Shown in pieces: positions 25,246-36,906 of a stretch of DNA of 64,000 nt. This DNA comes from a bacterium HR21 (GTDB lineage Bacteria > Bacteroidota > Ignavibacteria > Kapaibacteriales > HRBIN21): contig BEHX01000001.1 of assembly GCA_002898295.1 (NCBI GenBank), positions 51,790 to 115,789 of the forward strand, in the 5' to 3' direction. The notes below the pieces were generated by a model. It had not been told where the DNA came from. It ran no database searches and saw only the letters and a list, made by a program, of their open reading frames with translations. The position numbers were made by a program, and so were the translations under genes. How positions within the stretch are numbered: position 1 is the stretch's first letter; each line of letters begins with the position of its first letter.

Positions 25246-25253
25246 TAATTTTG
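25246..25253 (+). promoter_or_regulatory. -7 promoter box (TAATTTTG) for the 25281 cargo gene
   Basis: A perfect TAnnTTTG match directly after the glgA stop. It lies 28 bases before the ATG at 25281, leaving a leader of only about 20 bases that still holds a GGGAGGA ribosome-binding site. Confidence 0.65.
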
Positions 25254-25280
25254 TGACACGGTTCGTCGGGAGGAAGACTC

Positions 25281-26165
25281 ATGCGGTGGTGGATCTTCCT
25301 AGTGAGCTTGGTCAGTGGCGTCTATGTCGGCGCCCAGCAGTTGGAGCTCTTCACGGCGCGGCAGGGGAGCGCACCTGTGCTGCAGCGAGCACAGCAGGAT
25401 GGGTTTTCCGACGCAGTGCTCGTGGGCGTGTTCTACGCCGGGGATGTTCCTGCCACTGTCCCGCTGAGCCCTCGGTTCGACTTGCAGACGGGCAAAGCGA
25501 ACTACTGGGGATATGCGGTCCGCTCACCGGCGCGGGATACGCTGCTGCTGTACGTCGTCGTTCGAGTGCCGTTTCTCGGCTTTCAGGTCTTCCCTGTGTC
25601 AGGCATTGGGGCGATCCCGGGCATTTCCTCCGAGCCATTGCCGAGCTGGTGGATGGACAGCGATTCGCTGGTAGTGCTGCTGCAGGCAGAACAGAGCTTT
25701 GCGGCGTTCCGGAGCTGGTATCCGGATAGTCTCCCGGATTTCGTCACGCTGGGTATGGGAATGCTGCCCGGGATGGGATCAACGCTCCCGCTCTGGACGG
25801 TGGTCTTCCTTGGCTCCCCGCAGGAGCCCAGCACGACGATGACCTGCACGGCGTGGAAGGCGTCCCAGACGCAGCAAGGGGCACAGTGTCTGGGCGGTCC
25901 TTCAGGCGTGGGAGAGTCGACAGCGGAGAACCTGCGGCTCTTCCCGCAGCCTGCTTCGGAATGGGTGATGGTTGAGGTAGCGCCCTCGGATTGCGCTGGT
26001 TTCTCGGTTCTCTGGCTGGAGGACATGGTGGGGCGCCGGCTTCAGCAGTGGCGCTGGGAAGGGTGTCGGCGGCAGCTTAAACTGAGGCTCAGCGCAGGGC
26101 TCTATGCCCTGGTGCTGTCCGGGAGCAGAGGACAGCTCCGACATCTGCTCGTGGTTGTTCCGTGA
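25281..26165 (+). CDS. Secreted protein with T9SS-type C-terminal domain
   Basis: 294 residues. The signal peptide is [20 protein letters not shown]. The body (about residues 20-205) is unrecognised and contains no catalytic motif I can name; two Cys occur near its end. The last ~80 residues ([16 protein letters not shown] to [12 protein letters not shown]) have the beta-rich pattern of a type IX sorting domain. It has its own promoter and Shine-Dalgarno sequence. Its stop codon lies within the start region of glyA, so the two are probably co-transcribed. It is not related to the 7833/10507 pair in its body. Confidence 0.72.
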   Translation: MRWWIFLVSLVSGVYVGAQQLELFTARQGSAPVLQRAQQDGFSDAVLVGVFYAGDVPATVPLSPRFDLQTGKANYWGYAVRSPARDTLLLYVVVRVPFLGFQVFPVSGIGAIPGISSEPLPSWWMDSDSLVVLLQAEQSFAAFRSWYPDSLPDFVTLGMGMLPGMGSTLPLWTVVFLGSPQEPSTTMTCTAWKASQTQQGAQCLGGPSGVGESTAENLRLFPQPASEWVMVEVAPSDCAGFSVLWLEDMVGRRLQQWRWEGCRRQLKLRLSAGLYALVLSGSRGQLRHLLVVVP

Positions 26166-27453
26166 GGTTCCGAATGTACGAGCGCGTTGCACGGCAGGAT
26201 CCGGAGCTCTACCGGGCGCTGCTCGGTGAGCTGCGGCGTCAGCAGACGAAGCTGGAGTTGATCGCCAGCGAGAACTTCGCCTCCCCGGCGGTGCTGGAGG
26301 CACTCGGCTCGGTGTTGACGAACAAGTACGCCGAGGGCTATCCCGGACGCCGCTACTACGGCGGCTGCGAGTGGGTGGATGTGGCCGAAACGCTTGCTAT
26401 CGAGCGGGCAAAGAAGCTCTTCGGGGCAGCCTACGCGAACGTCCAGCCCCATAGCGGGAGTGCGGCAAACATGGCGGCGTACTTCACCTTCCTGAAGCCC
26501 GGTGAGACGCTGATGGGCATGAGCCTGGCGCATGGAGGGCATCTGACGCACGGGGCTGCGGTGAGCTTCTCCGGACAGCTCTACCGCGTTGTCCACTACG
26601 GCGTGGACCCGAAAACGGGGCGGATCGACTACGACCAGGTTGAACGGTTAGCACGGGAACACCGCCCTAAACTCATCGTGGTCGGGGCATCGGCATACTC
26701 GCGTGATATCGACTACGCCGCTTTCCGTAGCATTGCCGATGCCGTTGGGGCTTTCCTCATGGCAGATATTGCCCATCCGGCTGGGCTGATTGCCGCCGGC
26801 TTGCTGACCAACCCGCTGCCGTATTGCCACATTGTGACTAGCACGACGCACAAGACGCTGCGTGGACCGCGGGGAGGCTTGATTCTGGTGGGCGACGATT
26901 ACGAGAATCCTTTCGGCATCGTCGCGCCGAAATCGGGACGGCGCAAACGCATCGGGGAGGTCATCGACAGCGTTGTCATGCCCGGCATTCAGGGCGGACC
27001 ACTCATGCACGTGATTGCAGCCAAAGCCGTTGCCTTCGGCGAAGCCCTCACGGAAGAGTTCCGCCAGTATGCCCGGAACATCATCCGCAATGCGCAAGCA
27101 CTGGCGCAGGCACTTCTGGAGCGAGGATACGACATCGTCAGTGGCGGGACCGATACGCACCTGATGCTCGTCGATCTCCGGCGCCGGGGAATTACCGGGA
27201 AGCAAGCCGAGGAGGCGCTCGATGCAGCCGGTATCACCTGCAACAAAAACGCTGTCCCCGACGATCCGCAGCCACCGATGGTTACTTCGGGTATCCGGCT
27301 CGGGACCCCCGCGGTGACAACCCGAGGTATGGGGGTAGAGGAGATGCGCTACATTGCCGAGCTCATTGACCGTGTGCTGAGCAACCTGGGGAAGGAAAGC
27401 GTCTACGCCGCTGTCCGGCAGGAAGTCCTCGAACTCTGCCGCCGATTCCCTCT

Positions 27454-29957
<2,504 letters not shown>

Positions 29958-29969
29958 GGGCACACAGCT

Positions 29970-30512
29970 TTACACCGCCTCGGCTGTCGGCAAGCGGCTC
30001 CAGCTGGTTCGGAGGCGGACAGGGTGGGTAAGGGTCCAGACAACTGGGCAGCGCTGGCGTGCCAGCTCTTCGAGGCGCTCCAATTCGGTCTCATCTGCCG
30101 GGCTGGCGATGTCCAGATGGATGCGTACCTCCTCCATGACAGGAACATCTGCCCCGGTGAAGAGGCGTGAGAAGTTGACCGATGCCTCTACTCGGATCCG
30201 GAGCCGTTCCAGCCGCACCCCGTGGTGGGCAGCAACCAGGGCGAACGTCGAGGCATAGCAGGCTGCTAATCCAGAAAAGCAGTAGTGCATCGGACCCGGA
30301 AGGGCGCCGTCCCCGCCCATGAAGGTAGGATTGTCCATTTCGAAGACCGTTTGCCCACCTTCGTAGGTGATGAAGGCACGGAACTGCGGGGCGCCGTCAC
30401 CCAGAACCCATTCGCCCTCGAGGACTTGCAGGCGACGGGCTTTCTCGGGATCCTGCTGCACGAGAGCAGCCGTCTGAGCAATACGATCCAGATCGACGTT
30501 GTTGAGGCGCAT
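29970..30512 (-). CDS. OsmC/Ohr-family protein
   Basis: 180 residues from the ATG at 30512. The family signature is seen in GPMHYCFSGLAACYAST (near residues 86-102), with two Cys residues that could act as the peroxidatic and resolving pair, and in MRCxxx-like RCPVVWTLTHP near the end. OsmC proteins reduce organic or inorganic hydroperoxides, although some members have other roles. An N-terminal stretch of about 30 residues is not part of the core. It is the first protein gene after tRNA-Ser on the minus strand, 26 bases from it, and may be transcribed from the same promoter. Confidence 0.85.
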   Translation of the reverse strand: MRLNNVDLDRIAQTAALVQQDPEKARRLQVLEGEWVLGDGAPQFRAFITYEGGQTVFEMDNPTFMGGDGALPGPMHYCFSGLAACYASTFALVAAHHGVRLERLRIRVEASVNFSRLFTGADVPVMEEVRIHLDIASPADETELERLEELARQRCPVVWTLTHPVRLRTSWSRLPTAEAV

Positions 30513-30536
30513 CGGTGAGAGCTTCCTACTGGATGG

Positions 30537-30629
<93 letters not shown>

Positions 30630-30643
30630 ATCGAGAGGATGTG

Positions 30644-30651
30644 CAAATATA
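30644..30651 (-). promoter_or_regulatory. -7 promoter box (TATATTTG) for tRNA-Ser(GCU) and the OsmC-smpB-tyrS run
   Basis: On the minus strand TATATTTGC is a perfect TAnnTTTGy match, 14 bases from the first base of the tRNA. Confidence 0.7.
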
Positions 30652-30796
30652 CGGCGGTTTGCCCCTGCGGTAGGCGTTCTCATTTCCTGTGACGAGCGCA
30701 ATTTACACGCTGTGCCTCTGTGCCAGAGGGCTTTCGGTCATCACGGTGCCTAAGATACGTCATGATGCGTGTGGAAGCCATCCGAATGGAGAGAGG

Positions 30797-31987
30797 ATGC
30801 CGCAAGGGCGTGTGGTGCGCGTTGCTGGTGCGATGTCCGGTACTTCTCTCGATGGGGTGGATGTTGCGGTGGCGGAATTCTGGCGGGAGGGACCACATGA
30901 GCGTTTTCGGCTGCTGCGCTGGGAGCATGCAGCGTTTCCGCCTGCGCTGCGCCGACGGTTGCAACGGCTCCACGAGGAACCGGTCCCAATTGCGGAGGTA
31001 GCGCAGGCGCACTGGGAGGTGACCGCCTTTACGGCAACATGCCTGCGGCGTTGCTGTGCTGCTCTGGGGATGAGCCCATCGGAGCTTGAGGCTATTGGTT
31101 TTCACGGGCAGACTGTCTACCACGAGCCGGCTGCCCGGCACGTGAGGGGCTACGGGATTGGGCTTCAGCTGGGGAGTCCTGCTGCCCTGGCACAGTGGCT
31201 TGGAACGACCGTTGTCGGGGATTTCCGCAGCGCTGATCTGGCCCTCGGTGGGGAAGGGGCGCCATTAGTCCCGCTCTTCGATTGGGCATTTCTGCGGTCG
31301 GCAGAGGAATTTGTCGTCGCACTCAACCTAGGCGGGGTTGCTAACGTCACGGTACTGCCTCCGGGATGCCGGCGCGAAGAGGTCCGAGCCTGGGATACAG
31401 GTCCGGGCAATCTCTGGTTGGATGCTGCAGCGGAAATGCTCCTCGGGGTGCCGTACGATGCCGATGGCGCCTGTGCACGCCGTGGGCAGTTGCTTGCTCC
31501 GCTTTGGGAGCGACTCCTCCGCATCCCGTACATTGAGCAGTCACCGCCGAAGTCCACCGGGCGAGAGCTCTTCTCCCGTGCGCAGCTTCGGGAACTCCTG
31601 CAGGGGCTTCCTGTCCAGACCCCAGCGGAGGACATTCTCCACACGCTCACCCGCTTTACCGCGTGGAGTGTGGCGGAGAACCTGCGCCGGCACGCTCCTG
31701 GCTGCACGTACATGCTCGTCTCCGGTGGCGGTGCGCTCAACGGCTTCCTCTTGGAATGTCTGTGCCAGGAACTGCCTCAGGTGTGCATCGAGCGCAGTGA
31801 GGTGGTGGGCATCCCTGTTCTGGCAAAGGAGGCGCTGTGCTTTGCCTATCTGGCCTATCAAGCCCTGCGGGGAGAACCAACCAACCTGCCCGCTGTCACG
31901 GGAGCTCGGGCAGCAACGGTCTTGGGGGTTGTTGCCCATCCGGAGGGAAGACCTTGGCAGGGATTCCTCCCTGCGGGCGAGGGCTAA
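30797..31987 (+). CDS. anmK: Anhydro-N-acetylmuramic acid kinase
   Basis: 396 residues from the ATG at 30797, preceded by GGAGAGAGG. It recycles cell-wall anhydro-MurNAc by hydrolysing its 1,6-anhydro ring and phosphorylating it to MurNAc-6-phosphate. The N-terminal ATP-binding motif GAMSGTSLDGVDVA is intact. Others are GFHGQTVYHEP, LQLGSPAALA, VGDFRSADLALGGEGAPLVP, NLGGVANVT, DTGPGN and VSGGGALNG. The stop TAA doubles as the first three bases of the asnB promoter box. The next enzyme of the recycling path (MurQ etherase) is not in the window. Confidence 0.95.
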   Translation: MPQGRVVRVAGAMSGTSLDGVDVAVAEFWREGPHERFRLLRWEHAAFPPALRRRLQRLHEEPVPIAEVAQAHWEVTAFTATCLRRCCAALGMSPSELEAIGFHGQTVYHEPAARHVRGYGIGLQLGSPAALAQWLGTTVVGDFRSADLALGGEGAPLVPLFDWAFLRSAEEFVVALNLGGVANVTVLPPGCRREEVRAWDTGPGNLWLDAAAEMLLGVPYDADGACARRGQLLAPLWERLLRIPYIEQSPPKSTGRELFSRAQLRELLQGLPVQTPAEDILHTLTRFTAWSVAENLRRHAPGCTYMLVSGGGALNGFLLECLCQELPQVCIERSEVVGIPVLAKEALCFAYLAYQALRGEPTNLPAVTGARAATVLGVVAHPEGRPWQGFLPAGEG

Positions 31988-31992
31988 TTTTG
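31985..31992 (+). promoter_or_regulatory. -7 promoter box (TAATTTTG) for asnB, overlapping the anmK stop codon
   Basis: A perfect TAnnTTTGC match, 30 bases before the asnB ATG. Its first three bases are the stop codon of anmK. Confidence 0.7.
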
Positions 31993-32021
31993 CACACACT
32001 TCGGTGCCGTGGGGAGGTTCG

Positions 32022-33848
32022 ATGTGTGGAATTGCCGGGATTTGGCGTCGGCATGCTCCGGTAGAGGCGGCAGAACTGCGTGCACTGTGTGCTGCTCTGC
32101 GCCACCGGGGACCAGACGGGGAGGGGATATGGGTGCATCCCTCGGGGAAGCTGGGATTTGCCCATCGGCGTCTGGCCATTGTGGACCTCTCCGCGGCTGC
32201 CGCCCAGCCGATGCAGAGCCCTTCGGGACGGACCTGCGTTGTGTACAACGGCGAGATTTACAATTTCCGGGAGCTGCGTCAGCAGGCAGCAGCGCGGGGA
32301 TGGTGTTTCCGCAGTGAGAGTGACACAGAGGTCATCCTGGCACTCTACGAGCAGCGGGGTATCGCCGCTCTGGAGGCTCTCCGAGGCATGTTCGCCTTTG
32401 CCCTGTGGGACGAAGCCCAGCAGCGGCTCTGGCTGGTGCGTGACCGGCTGGGGATCAAGCCGCTCTACTACTACTGGGATGGCGCATGCTTCGCGTTCGG
32501 CTCGGAAGTCGGCGTCTTCCCTCGGCTCCATGACTTCGATGCGCGGTTGGATGCGACGGCGCTTTGGGATTTTCTGAGCTACCACTACATCCCGCCGCCG
32601 AAGAGTATCTACGCACGTGTGCGGAAACTGGAGGCAGGTAATTGGCTGTGCGTGGATGTCCAGGCAGGGATTCTGCGGCAGCACCGGTACTGGCACCTGC
32701 CCGAGCCAGACGAGGAGCCGCGTGAACTCTGCCGTGCTGAGAGTGAGCTCGATGCACTGCTCTCTGAGGTGGTCACAGAACACCTGGTTGCCGATGTCCC
32801 GGTCGGGGCATTCTTGAGTGGAGGAGTGGATTCCTCGCTGGTTGTGGCGTATGCTCGGCGGCGGCAGCCCCTACGGGTCTTTACCGCGGATTTCGACGTG
32901 GCTGCCAAGAGCGAGCGAGCATCAGCGGAAGCGGTGGCGCAAGCGCTCGGTGTCCCACAGAGGGTAGTACGTCTGACAGCGCAGGAATTTTTCCCCTCGG
33001 TGGAACAGTTCGTCCGGACATACGGGGAACCCTTTGGGGATGCTTCCGGCATTGGTGTGCTGGCACTCTCTCGGGTGGCGCGCGCGGAGGTCAAGGCAGT
33101 GCTCTCCGGTGATGGGGGAGACGAGCTTTTTGCCGGCTATCTTCGGAGCGCGGCGGATTTTGGCGCAGGTCGCTTTCCCCTGCGCTCGGCGCGTCTGGTG
33201 CCGTGGATCCTGCGGGAGCTTCCGAGTTTGCGGGGGCAGCGCTGGCTTCGTGCATTGCTCCCTGCTCGCCAGTACGTGCTCCAGCTGCCCATCTGGATGA
33301 TGAGAGGGCAGAAACAGCGCATCTTTGCTCCAGAGCTCGTTGCAGCACTCCGGTCAGGGTATGATGACTGCTGGTTTCTCCGGCAGTTCCTCCAGGAGGG
33401 GCTTTCGCTGCTGCGGCAGCGGCTCGTGTTGGACTTGCAAACGTGGCTTCCGGAGAAAATGCTCGTCAAAGTGGACCGCGCTTCGATGAGCGTTGGGCTG
33501 GAAGTGCGTGTCCCGTTGGTCGACCACCGCCTGGTGGAGTGGGTCTGCCGTGTGCCGGAACAGCTGCTGTGGCAGCCGCAGCGTGGGGGAAAGTGGCTGC
33601 TCAAACGCCTTCTGGAACGGGAGCTGCCGGCTGAGCTGGTTTACCGTCCGAAGAAGGGCTTCAGCATTCCTCTCCGGCAGTGGATGCAGCAGATTGGATG
33701 GCAAGAGCGTGTACGCTGCTCGCGCTTCTGGCGCGAGGGCATCTTCTCCCGGCACCTCTTCCGTCGGGCAGATCTCCGTTCCCCGGTAACGCAGTTCCTG
33801 CTGCTGGTGCTGGCAGTGTGGTCGGATGAGCATCCGTGGACTCTCTGA
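32022..33848 (+). CDS. asnB: Asparagine synthetase (glutamine-hydrolysing)
   Basis: 608 residues. The N-terminal glutamine amidotransferase domain begins MCGIAGIW, with Cys2 as nucleophile after removal of Met. It shows RHRGPDGEG, HRRLAIVDLS and YNGEIYNF. The C-terminal synthetase domain has the ATP pyrophosphatase loop FLSGGVDSSLV near residue 264, LSGDGGDELFAGY and VPLVDHRLVEW. It transfers amide nitrogen from glutamine to aspartate, or to a related acid in sugar or peptide pathways, since AsnB homologues often occur in surface-polysaccharide clusters. The sugar nucleotidyltransferase gene 10 bases downstream leaves that option open. Confidence 0.93.
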   Translation: MCGIAGIWRRHAPVEAAELRALCAALRHRGPDGEGIWVHPSGKLGFAHRRLAIVDLSAAAAQPMQSPSGRTCVVYNGEIYNFRELRQQAAARGWCFRSESDTEVILALYEQRGIAALEALRGMFAFALWDEAQQRLWLVRDRLGIKPLYYYWDGACFAFGSEVGVFPRLHDFDARLDATALWDFLSYHYIPPPKSIYARVRKLEAGNWLCVDVQAGILRQHRYWHLPEPDEEPRELCRAESELDALLSEVVTEHLVADVPVGAFLSGGVDSSLVVAYARRRQPLRVFTADFDVAAKSERASAEAVAQALGVPQRVVRLTAQEFFPSVEQFVRTYGEPFGDASGIGVLALSRVARAEVKAVLSGDGGDELFAGYLRSAADFGAGRFPLRSARLVPWILRELPSLRGQRWLRALLPARQYVLQLPIWMMRGQKQRIFAPELVAALRSGYDDCWFLRQFLQEGLSLLRQRLVLDLQTWLPEKMLVKVDRASMSVGLEVRVPLVDHRLVEWVCRVPEQLLWQPQRGGKWLLKRLLERELPAELVYRPKKGFSIPLRQWMQQIGWQERVRCSRFWREGIFSRHLFRRADLRSPVTQFLLLVLAVWSDEHPWTL

Positions 33849-33858
33849 GAGGCGTTAC

Positions 33859-34842
33859 ATGGCTTTGCGGGCAATTATTCCGGTGGCTGGTGTCGGGACG
33901 CGGTTGCGTCCCCATACGCACATTGTGCCGAAAGCGCTCCTGACCGTTGCCGATCAGCCGATTCTGGGGCATATTCTCGACGGACTCCTCGCTGCCGGCG
34001 TGACGGAGGTTGTCCTCGTGGTGGGCTACCGGGGGGAGCAAATCGTGGAGTATATCCGCACGAAGTCCCCCAACCTGAGTCTCAGGTGGGTACGGCAGGA
34101 GGAACCGCTCGGCTTGGGGCATGCGATCTGGTGTGCGCGGCACTACTTGGATGGGTCGCCTGCCCTGATTGTGCTGGGCGACACCATCGTGGAGCTCAAC
34201 TGGCAGGAGCTGTTCCGGCAGCCGGACAATGTCGTCGGCGTCAAGGAGGTCGAAGACCCGCGCCGCTTTGGTGTGGTCCTGCTCCGTGATGGGATGATCG
34301 AAGGCTTTGTGGAAAAGCCGGAAGAACCGCCGTCGAATCTGGCGCTGGTGGGAGTGTATATGATTGCCGATACGGCGGCGCTGCGAACGGCTCTGGAGGA
34401 GCTACTCCAGCGTGGGCTTCGGACCCGTGGGGAGTACCAGCTCACCGACGCTCTGGAGCTGATGCGGCGCAGCGGGGTTCGGTTCCGTCCCTTCGTGGTC
34501 CAGACATGGTACGATTGCGGCAAGGTGGAGACCCTGCTGGAGACGAACCGTCATCTGCTGCATCGCCGGAGCAATCATCCAGAGCTGCCCGGATGTGCTG
34601 TGATTCCGCCGGTCTACATTGCGCCGAGCGCTCAGGTAGAGCACTCGGTCATCGGTCCGTACGTTGCCATCAGCGAGGGCGCAAGAGTGCGCTTCAGCAT
34701 TGTGCGCGACGCTATCATCAACGCTGGGGCATCACTGGAGGCGGTGGTGTTGGAACAGTCGGTCATCGGTGCCAATGCGCTCGTCTGCGGGCGCTTCCAG
34801 CGGGTCAATGTTGCCGACGACAGTGAGATTCGCTGGGAGTAG
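33859..34842 (+). CDS. Sugar-1-phosphate nucleotidyltransferase (RmlA-like, long form)
   Basis: 327 residues from the ATG at 33859. The N-terminal nucleotidyltransferase domain has PVAGVGTRLRPHTHIVPKAL, VLVVGYRGEQIVEY, EPLGLGHAIWCAR, VLGDTIVE and a metal-binding VQTWYDCGKVETL near residue 220. The last ~95 residues look like left-handed beta-helix hexapeptide repeats (VIPPVYIAPSAQVEHSVIGP). It activates a hexose phosphate as NDP-sugar. Whether the product is dTDP-glucose or another nucleotide sugar is not clear. It is co-directional with asnB, 10 bases apart, and convergent with the phosphorylase gene. Confidence 0.88.
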   Translation: MALRAIIPVAGVGTRLRPHTHIVPKALLTVADQPILGHILDGLLAAGVTEVVLVVGYRGEQIVEYIRTKSPNLSLRWVRQEEPLGLGHAIWCARHYLDGSPALIVLGDTIVELNWQELFRQPDNVVGVKEVEDPRRFGVVLLRDGMIEGFVEKPEEPPSNLALVGVYMIADTAALRTALEELLQRGLRTRGEYQLTDALELMRRSGVRFRPFVVQTWYDCGKVETLLETNRHLLHRRSNHPELPGCAVIPPVYIAPSAQVEHSVIGPYVAISEGARVRFSIVRDAIINAGASLEAVVLEQSVIGANALVCGRFQRVNVADDSEIRWE

Positions 34843-34844
34843 CC

Positions 34845-36143
34845 TCACGGGGCTTTCTCCAGGAGTATCGGCTCAGGTTCCGGAGGCTCCTCGCCGAAGT
34901 GATAGGCATGGCGTAAGAGTGCCAGCGCCTCGGGGAGAGAGGCAGCAGAGCGGCTGTAGAGAGAGGCAAGCAGGTCGCCTGGGCGGACTCGGTCCCCGGG
35001 CTTTCGGTGGAGGAGGATACCGGCAGCGGGGTCAACCTGGTCATGTTCCGTCCGCCGCCCAGCGCCCAGCAGGAGCGCTGCCAGACCAACTGTGCGAGCT
35101 TCCAGCGCTGTGATATACCCGTCCTCCCACGCATGGAGTGGTGTGGGGTGGAGCTGCTCGTACTGCGCAACGGACTCCTCCCACCGTCCTCCCTGGGCAC
35201 GGACGAGGGCATGGAAGCGCTCCCAGGCAGTCCCGCTGTGCCAGACAGAACGGACGCGTTCGAGCGCCTCCTGGTGCGGCAGCTGGTGTGCCAGGCAGAG
35301 CATTTCTGCTGCCAGCTGCTCGGTGATGACACGGACGTCCGCTGGGGCGGTCTCGGGAGAGCGAAGCGCTTGCTCAGCTTCCCGGACTTCCCACCAATTC
35401 CCGACGGCGTACCCTAAAGGAGTGTCCATGCGGGAGAAGACAATGCGCAGCGGCAGTTGCAGCTCCTGAGCAACAGCTTCCATCGCCTGTGCCAGCTGGC
35501 GAGCATGCTCATAGGTGGGTAGAAAGGCACCACTGCCGACTTTGATGTCCAGCACCAGCCCGTCGAGGTCCTCGGCAAGCTTCTTGCTCAAGATCGAGGC
35601 TGTGATCAGCCCGATGGATTCCACCGTGCCGGTCACATCCCGTAGTCGGTAGAAGAGACGGTCAGCAGGGGCAATGGCAGCAGATTGCCCAATGATAAAG
35701 CCGCCGACATCCTGGAGCAAGCGTTCCAGCTCCGAGGTGGAGAACTCGGTCCTGAGCCCGAGAATGGATTCCCACTTGTCAACGGTCCCGCCCGTGTGCC
35801 CGAGGGCTCGTCCGGAGATCATCGGGACCAGCACTCCACAGGCGGCTACCAGCGGCACCAGCACGAGAGAGATTTTGTCCCCTACGCCACCGGTGGAATG
35901 CTTGTCTATGATGGGTTTTCCCAGGTGGTGCCAGGAAAAGCGCACACCAGAGTCGCACATCGCCTGCGTCAACGCTGCGGTCTCACGGAGACTCAGCCCA
36001 CGGATACAGGCTGCCATCAGGAAAGCCGCAACTTGCGGCTCCGTTACAGCACCGCTCACGCTTGCAGCGACGAACCAGCGGATTTCCTCAGGAGTGAGCT
36101 CGGCGCCGTCCCGCTTCTTCCGCAAGAGTTCCGATGCCAGCAT
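34845..36143 (-). CDS. Pyrimidine-nucleoside (thymidine) phosphorylase
   Basis: 432 residues from the ATG at 36143, which has GGGAGGA eight bases upstream. The enzyme splits thymidine or uridine with phosphate to base and (deoxy)ribose-1-phosphate. The phosphate-binding motif KHSTGGVGDKISL and SGRALGHTGGTVDKWES are intact, as are IGQSAAIAPADR, LVLDIKVGSGAF and MDTPLGYAVGNWWEVREA. The length matches Pdp/DeoA. The C-terminal domain contains RKPGDRVRPGDLLASLYS. It is transcribed away from the cytochrome oxidase operon. DeoA versus Pdp specificity cannot be decided here. Confidence 0.93.
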   Translation of the reverse strand: MLASELLRKKRDGAELTPEEIRWFVAASVSGAVTEPQVAAFLMAACIRGLSLRETAALTQAMCDSGVRFSWHHLGKPIIDKHSTGGVGDKISLVLVPLVAACGVLVPMISGRALGHTGGTVDKWESILGLRTEFSTSELERLLQDVGGFIIGQSAAIAPADRLFYRLRDVTGTVESIGLITASILSKKLAEDLDGLVLDIKVGSGAFLPTYEHARQLAQAMEAVAQELQLPLRIVFSRMDTPLGYAVGNWWEVREAEQALRSPETAPADVRVITEQLAAEMLCLAHQLPHQEALERVRSVWHSGTAWERFHALVRAQGGRWEESVAQYEQLHPTPLHAWEDGYITALEARTVGLAALLLGAGRRTEHDQVDPAAGILLHRKPGDRVRPGDLLASLYSRSAASLPEALALLRHAYHFGEEPPEPEPILLEKAP

Positions 36144-36214
36144 CTCTTCCTCCCTCACTGCCGGGGCACAGCCGTAGACAAGAGAGTGCCGCTGTTGTGT
36201 TCCCCTGCTCAGGT

Positions 36215-36252
36215 CCGCCGGGCTGGAAGATGACTTTTCTCACACCCGGCGG
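36215..36252. repeat. 8-bp inverted repeat between the nucleoside phosphorylase and the oxidase operon
   Basis: CCGCCGGG (36215-36222) pairs with CCCGGCGG (36245-36252) across 22 bases in a divergent intergenic region of about 190 bases. It has no T-tract. It could be an operator or a chance GC-rich repeat. Confidence 0.35.
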
Positions 36253-36289
36253 TGATGGGCGTTATGCCGGTTATGTAAGAGTGGGCACG

Positions 36290-36297
36290 TAACATTG
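36290..36297 (+). promoter_or_regulatory. Possible -7 promoter box (TAACATTG) for the ba3 oxidase operon
   Basis: One mismatch from TAnnTTTG, 35 bases before the start of the subunit IIa gene, with GGAGG between. This is the best candidate in the intergenic region. Confidence 0.4.
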
Positions 36298-36331
36298 CGG
36301 CTGTCAAGTGAACCATTGAGGAGGTAGTCCG

Positions 36332-36448
36332 ATGGCACATGAGGAATCCTTCAAGCCACGCGGAGCAATGGCATTCTTTGCTCTGATGATGCTGCTCTAC
36401 GCCGTGATGTGGTTGGCTGTCTACCTGGAAGTGTTCAGCCGGAGGTAA
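36332..36448 (+). CDS. Cytochrome c oxidase subunit IIa (ba3-type, 38-residue single-span protein)
   Basis: 38 residues, ATG at 36332 with a GAGGAGG Shine-Dalgarno sequence seven bases upstream. The product has a short polar N-terminus (MAHEESFKPRGA) and one membrane helix (MAFFALMMLLYAVMWLAVYL). Thermus ba3 oxidase has a similar tiny subunit IIa (CbaD) of about 34 residues that supplies the helix missing from subunit II. The position directly before subunit II, three bases apart, supports the call. It is easily missed because it is so short. Confidence 0.85.
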   Translation: MAHEESFKPRGAMAFFALMMLLYAVMWLAVYLEVFSRR

Positions 36449-36451
36449 GCC

Positions 36452-36892
36452 ATGGAACGCAGCGAACGCCTCGTTATGGGTATCGGTATCGCTGTCATGG
36501 CGGTCTTCTTCGCACTGGTGCTGCTTCTGGCAACGGGCTTTGGGGTAGACGTCCCCGGATGCATTACCGAGATGAAGCCTTTTGAGCAGGATACGGTCTT
36601 CCAAACGGCGGAGAAGCGGTACGAAATGCACGTCATTGCGCGAATGTGGTCCTATCAGATGCCGCCGGTGGAGTTCCCTGTGGGCTCGACGGTGGACATC
36701 TACCTCACCTCGGGGGATGTCGTGCATGGATTCCACATTGACCGCACGAACGTCAACCTCATGGCGGTGCCGGGAACGGTGACCTATGCCCGAGTCCGCT
36801 TTCGCACGCCTGGGGAGTACCCGATTGTCTGCCACGAATACTGTGGCATTGGACATCAGCAAATGGTCGGCGTCATTCGAGTTGTCCAATAA
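36452..36892 (+). CDS. Cytochrome c oxidase subunit II, ba3-type
   Basis: 146 residues. One N-terminal membrane helix (VMGIGIAVMAVFFALVLLLA) is followed by a periplasmic cupredoxin domain. The CuA ligands are present: His in GDVVHGFHI, and Cys, Cys, His and Met in CHEYCGIGHQQM. It accepts electrons from a c-type cytochrome or similar carrier. The single helix and the short length fit the ba3 (B-family) oxidases, where a separate subunit IIa provides the second helix. It lies between the IIa and subunit I genes in one operon. Confidence 0.95.
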   Translation: MERSERLVMGIGIAVMAVFFALVLLLATGFGVDVPGCITEMKPFEQDTVFQTAEKRYEMHVIARMWSYQMPPVEFPVGSTVDIYLTSGDVVHGFHIDRTNVNLMAVPGTVTYARVRFRTPGEYPIVCHEYCGIGHQQMVGVIRVVQ

Positions 36893-36906
36893 GGCGGAGA
36901 GTGCCC

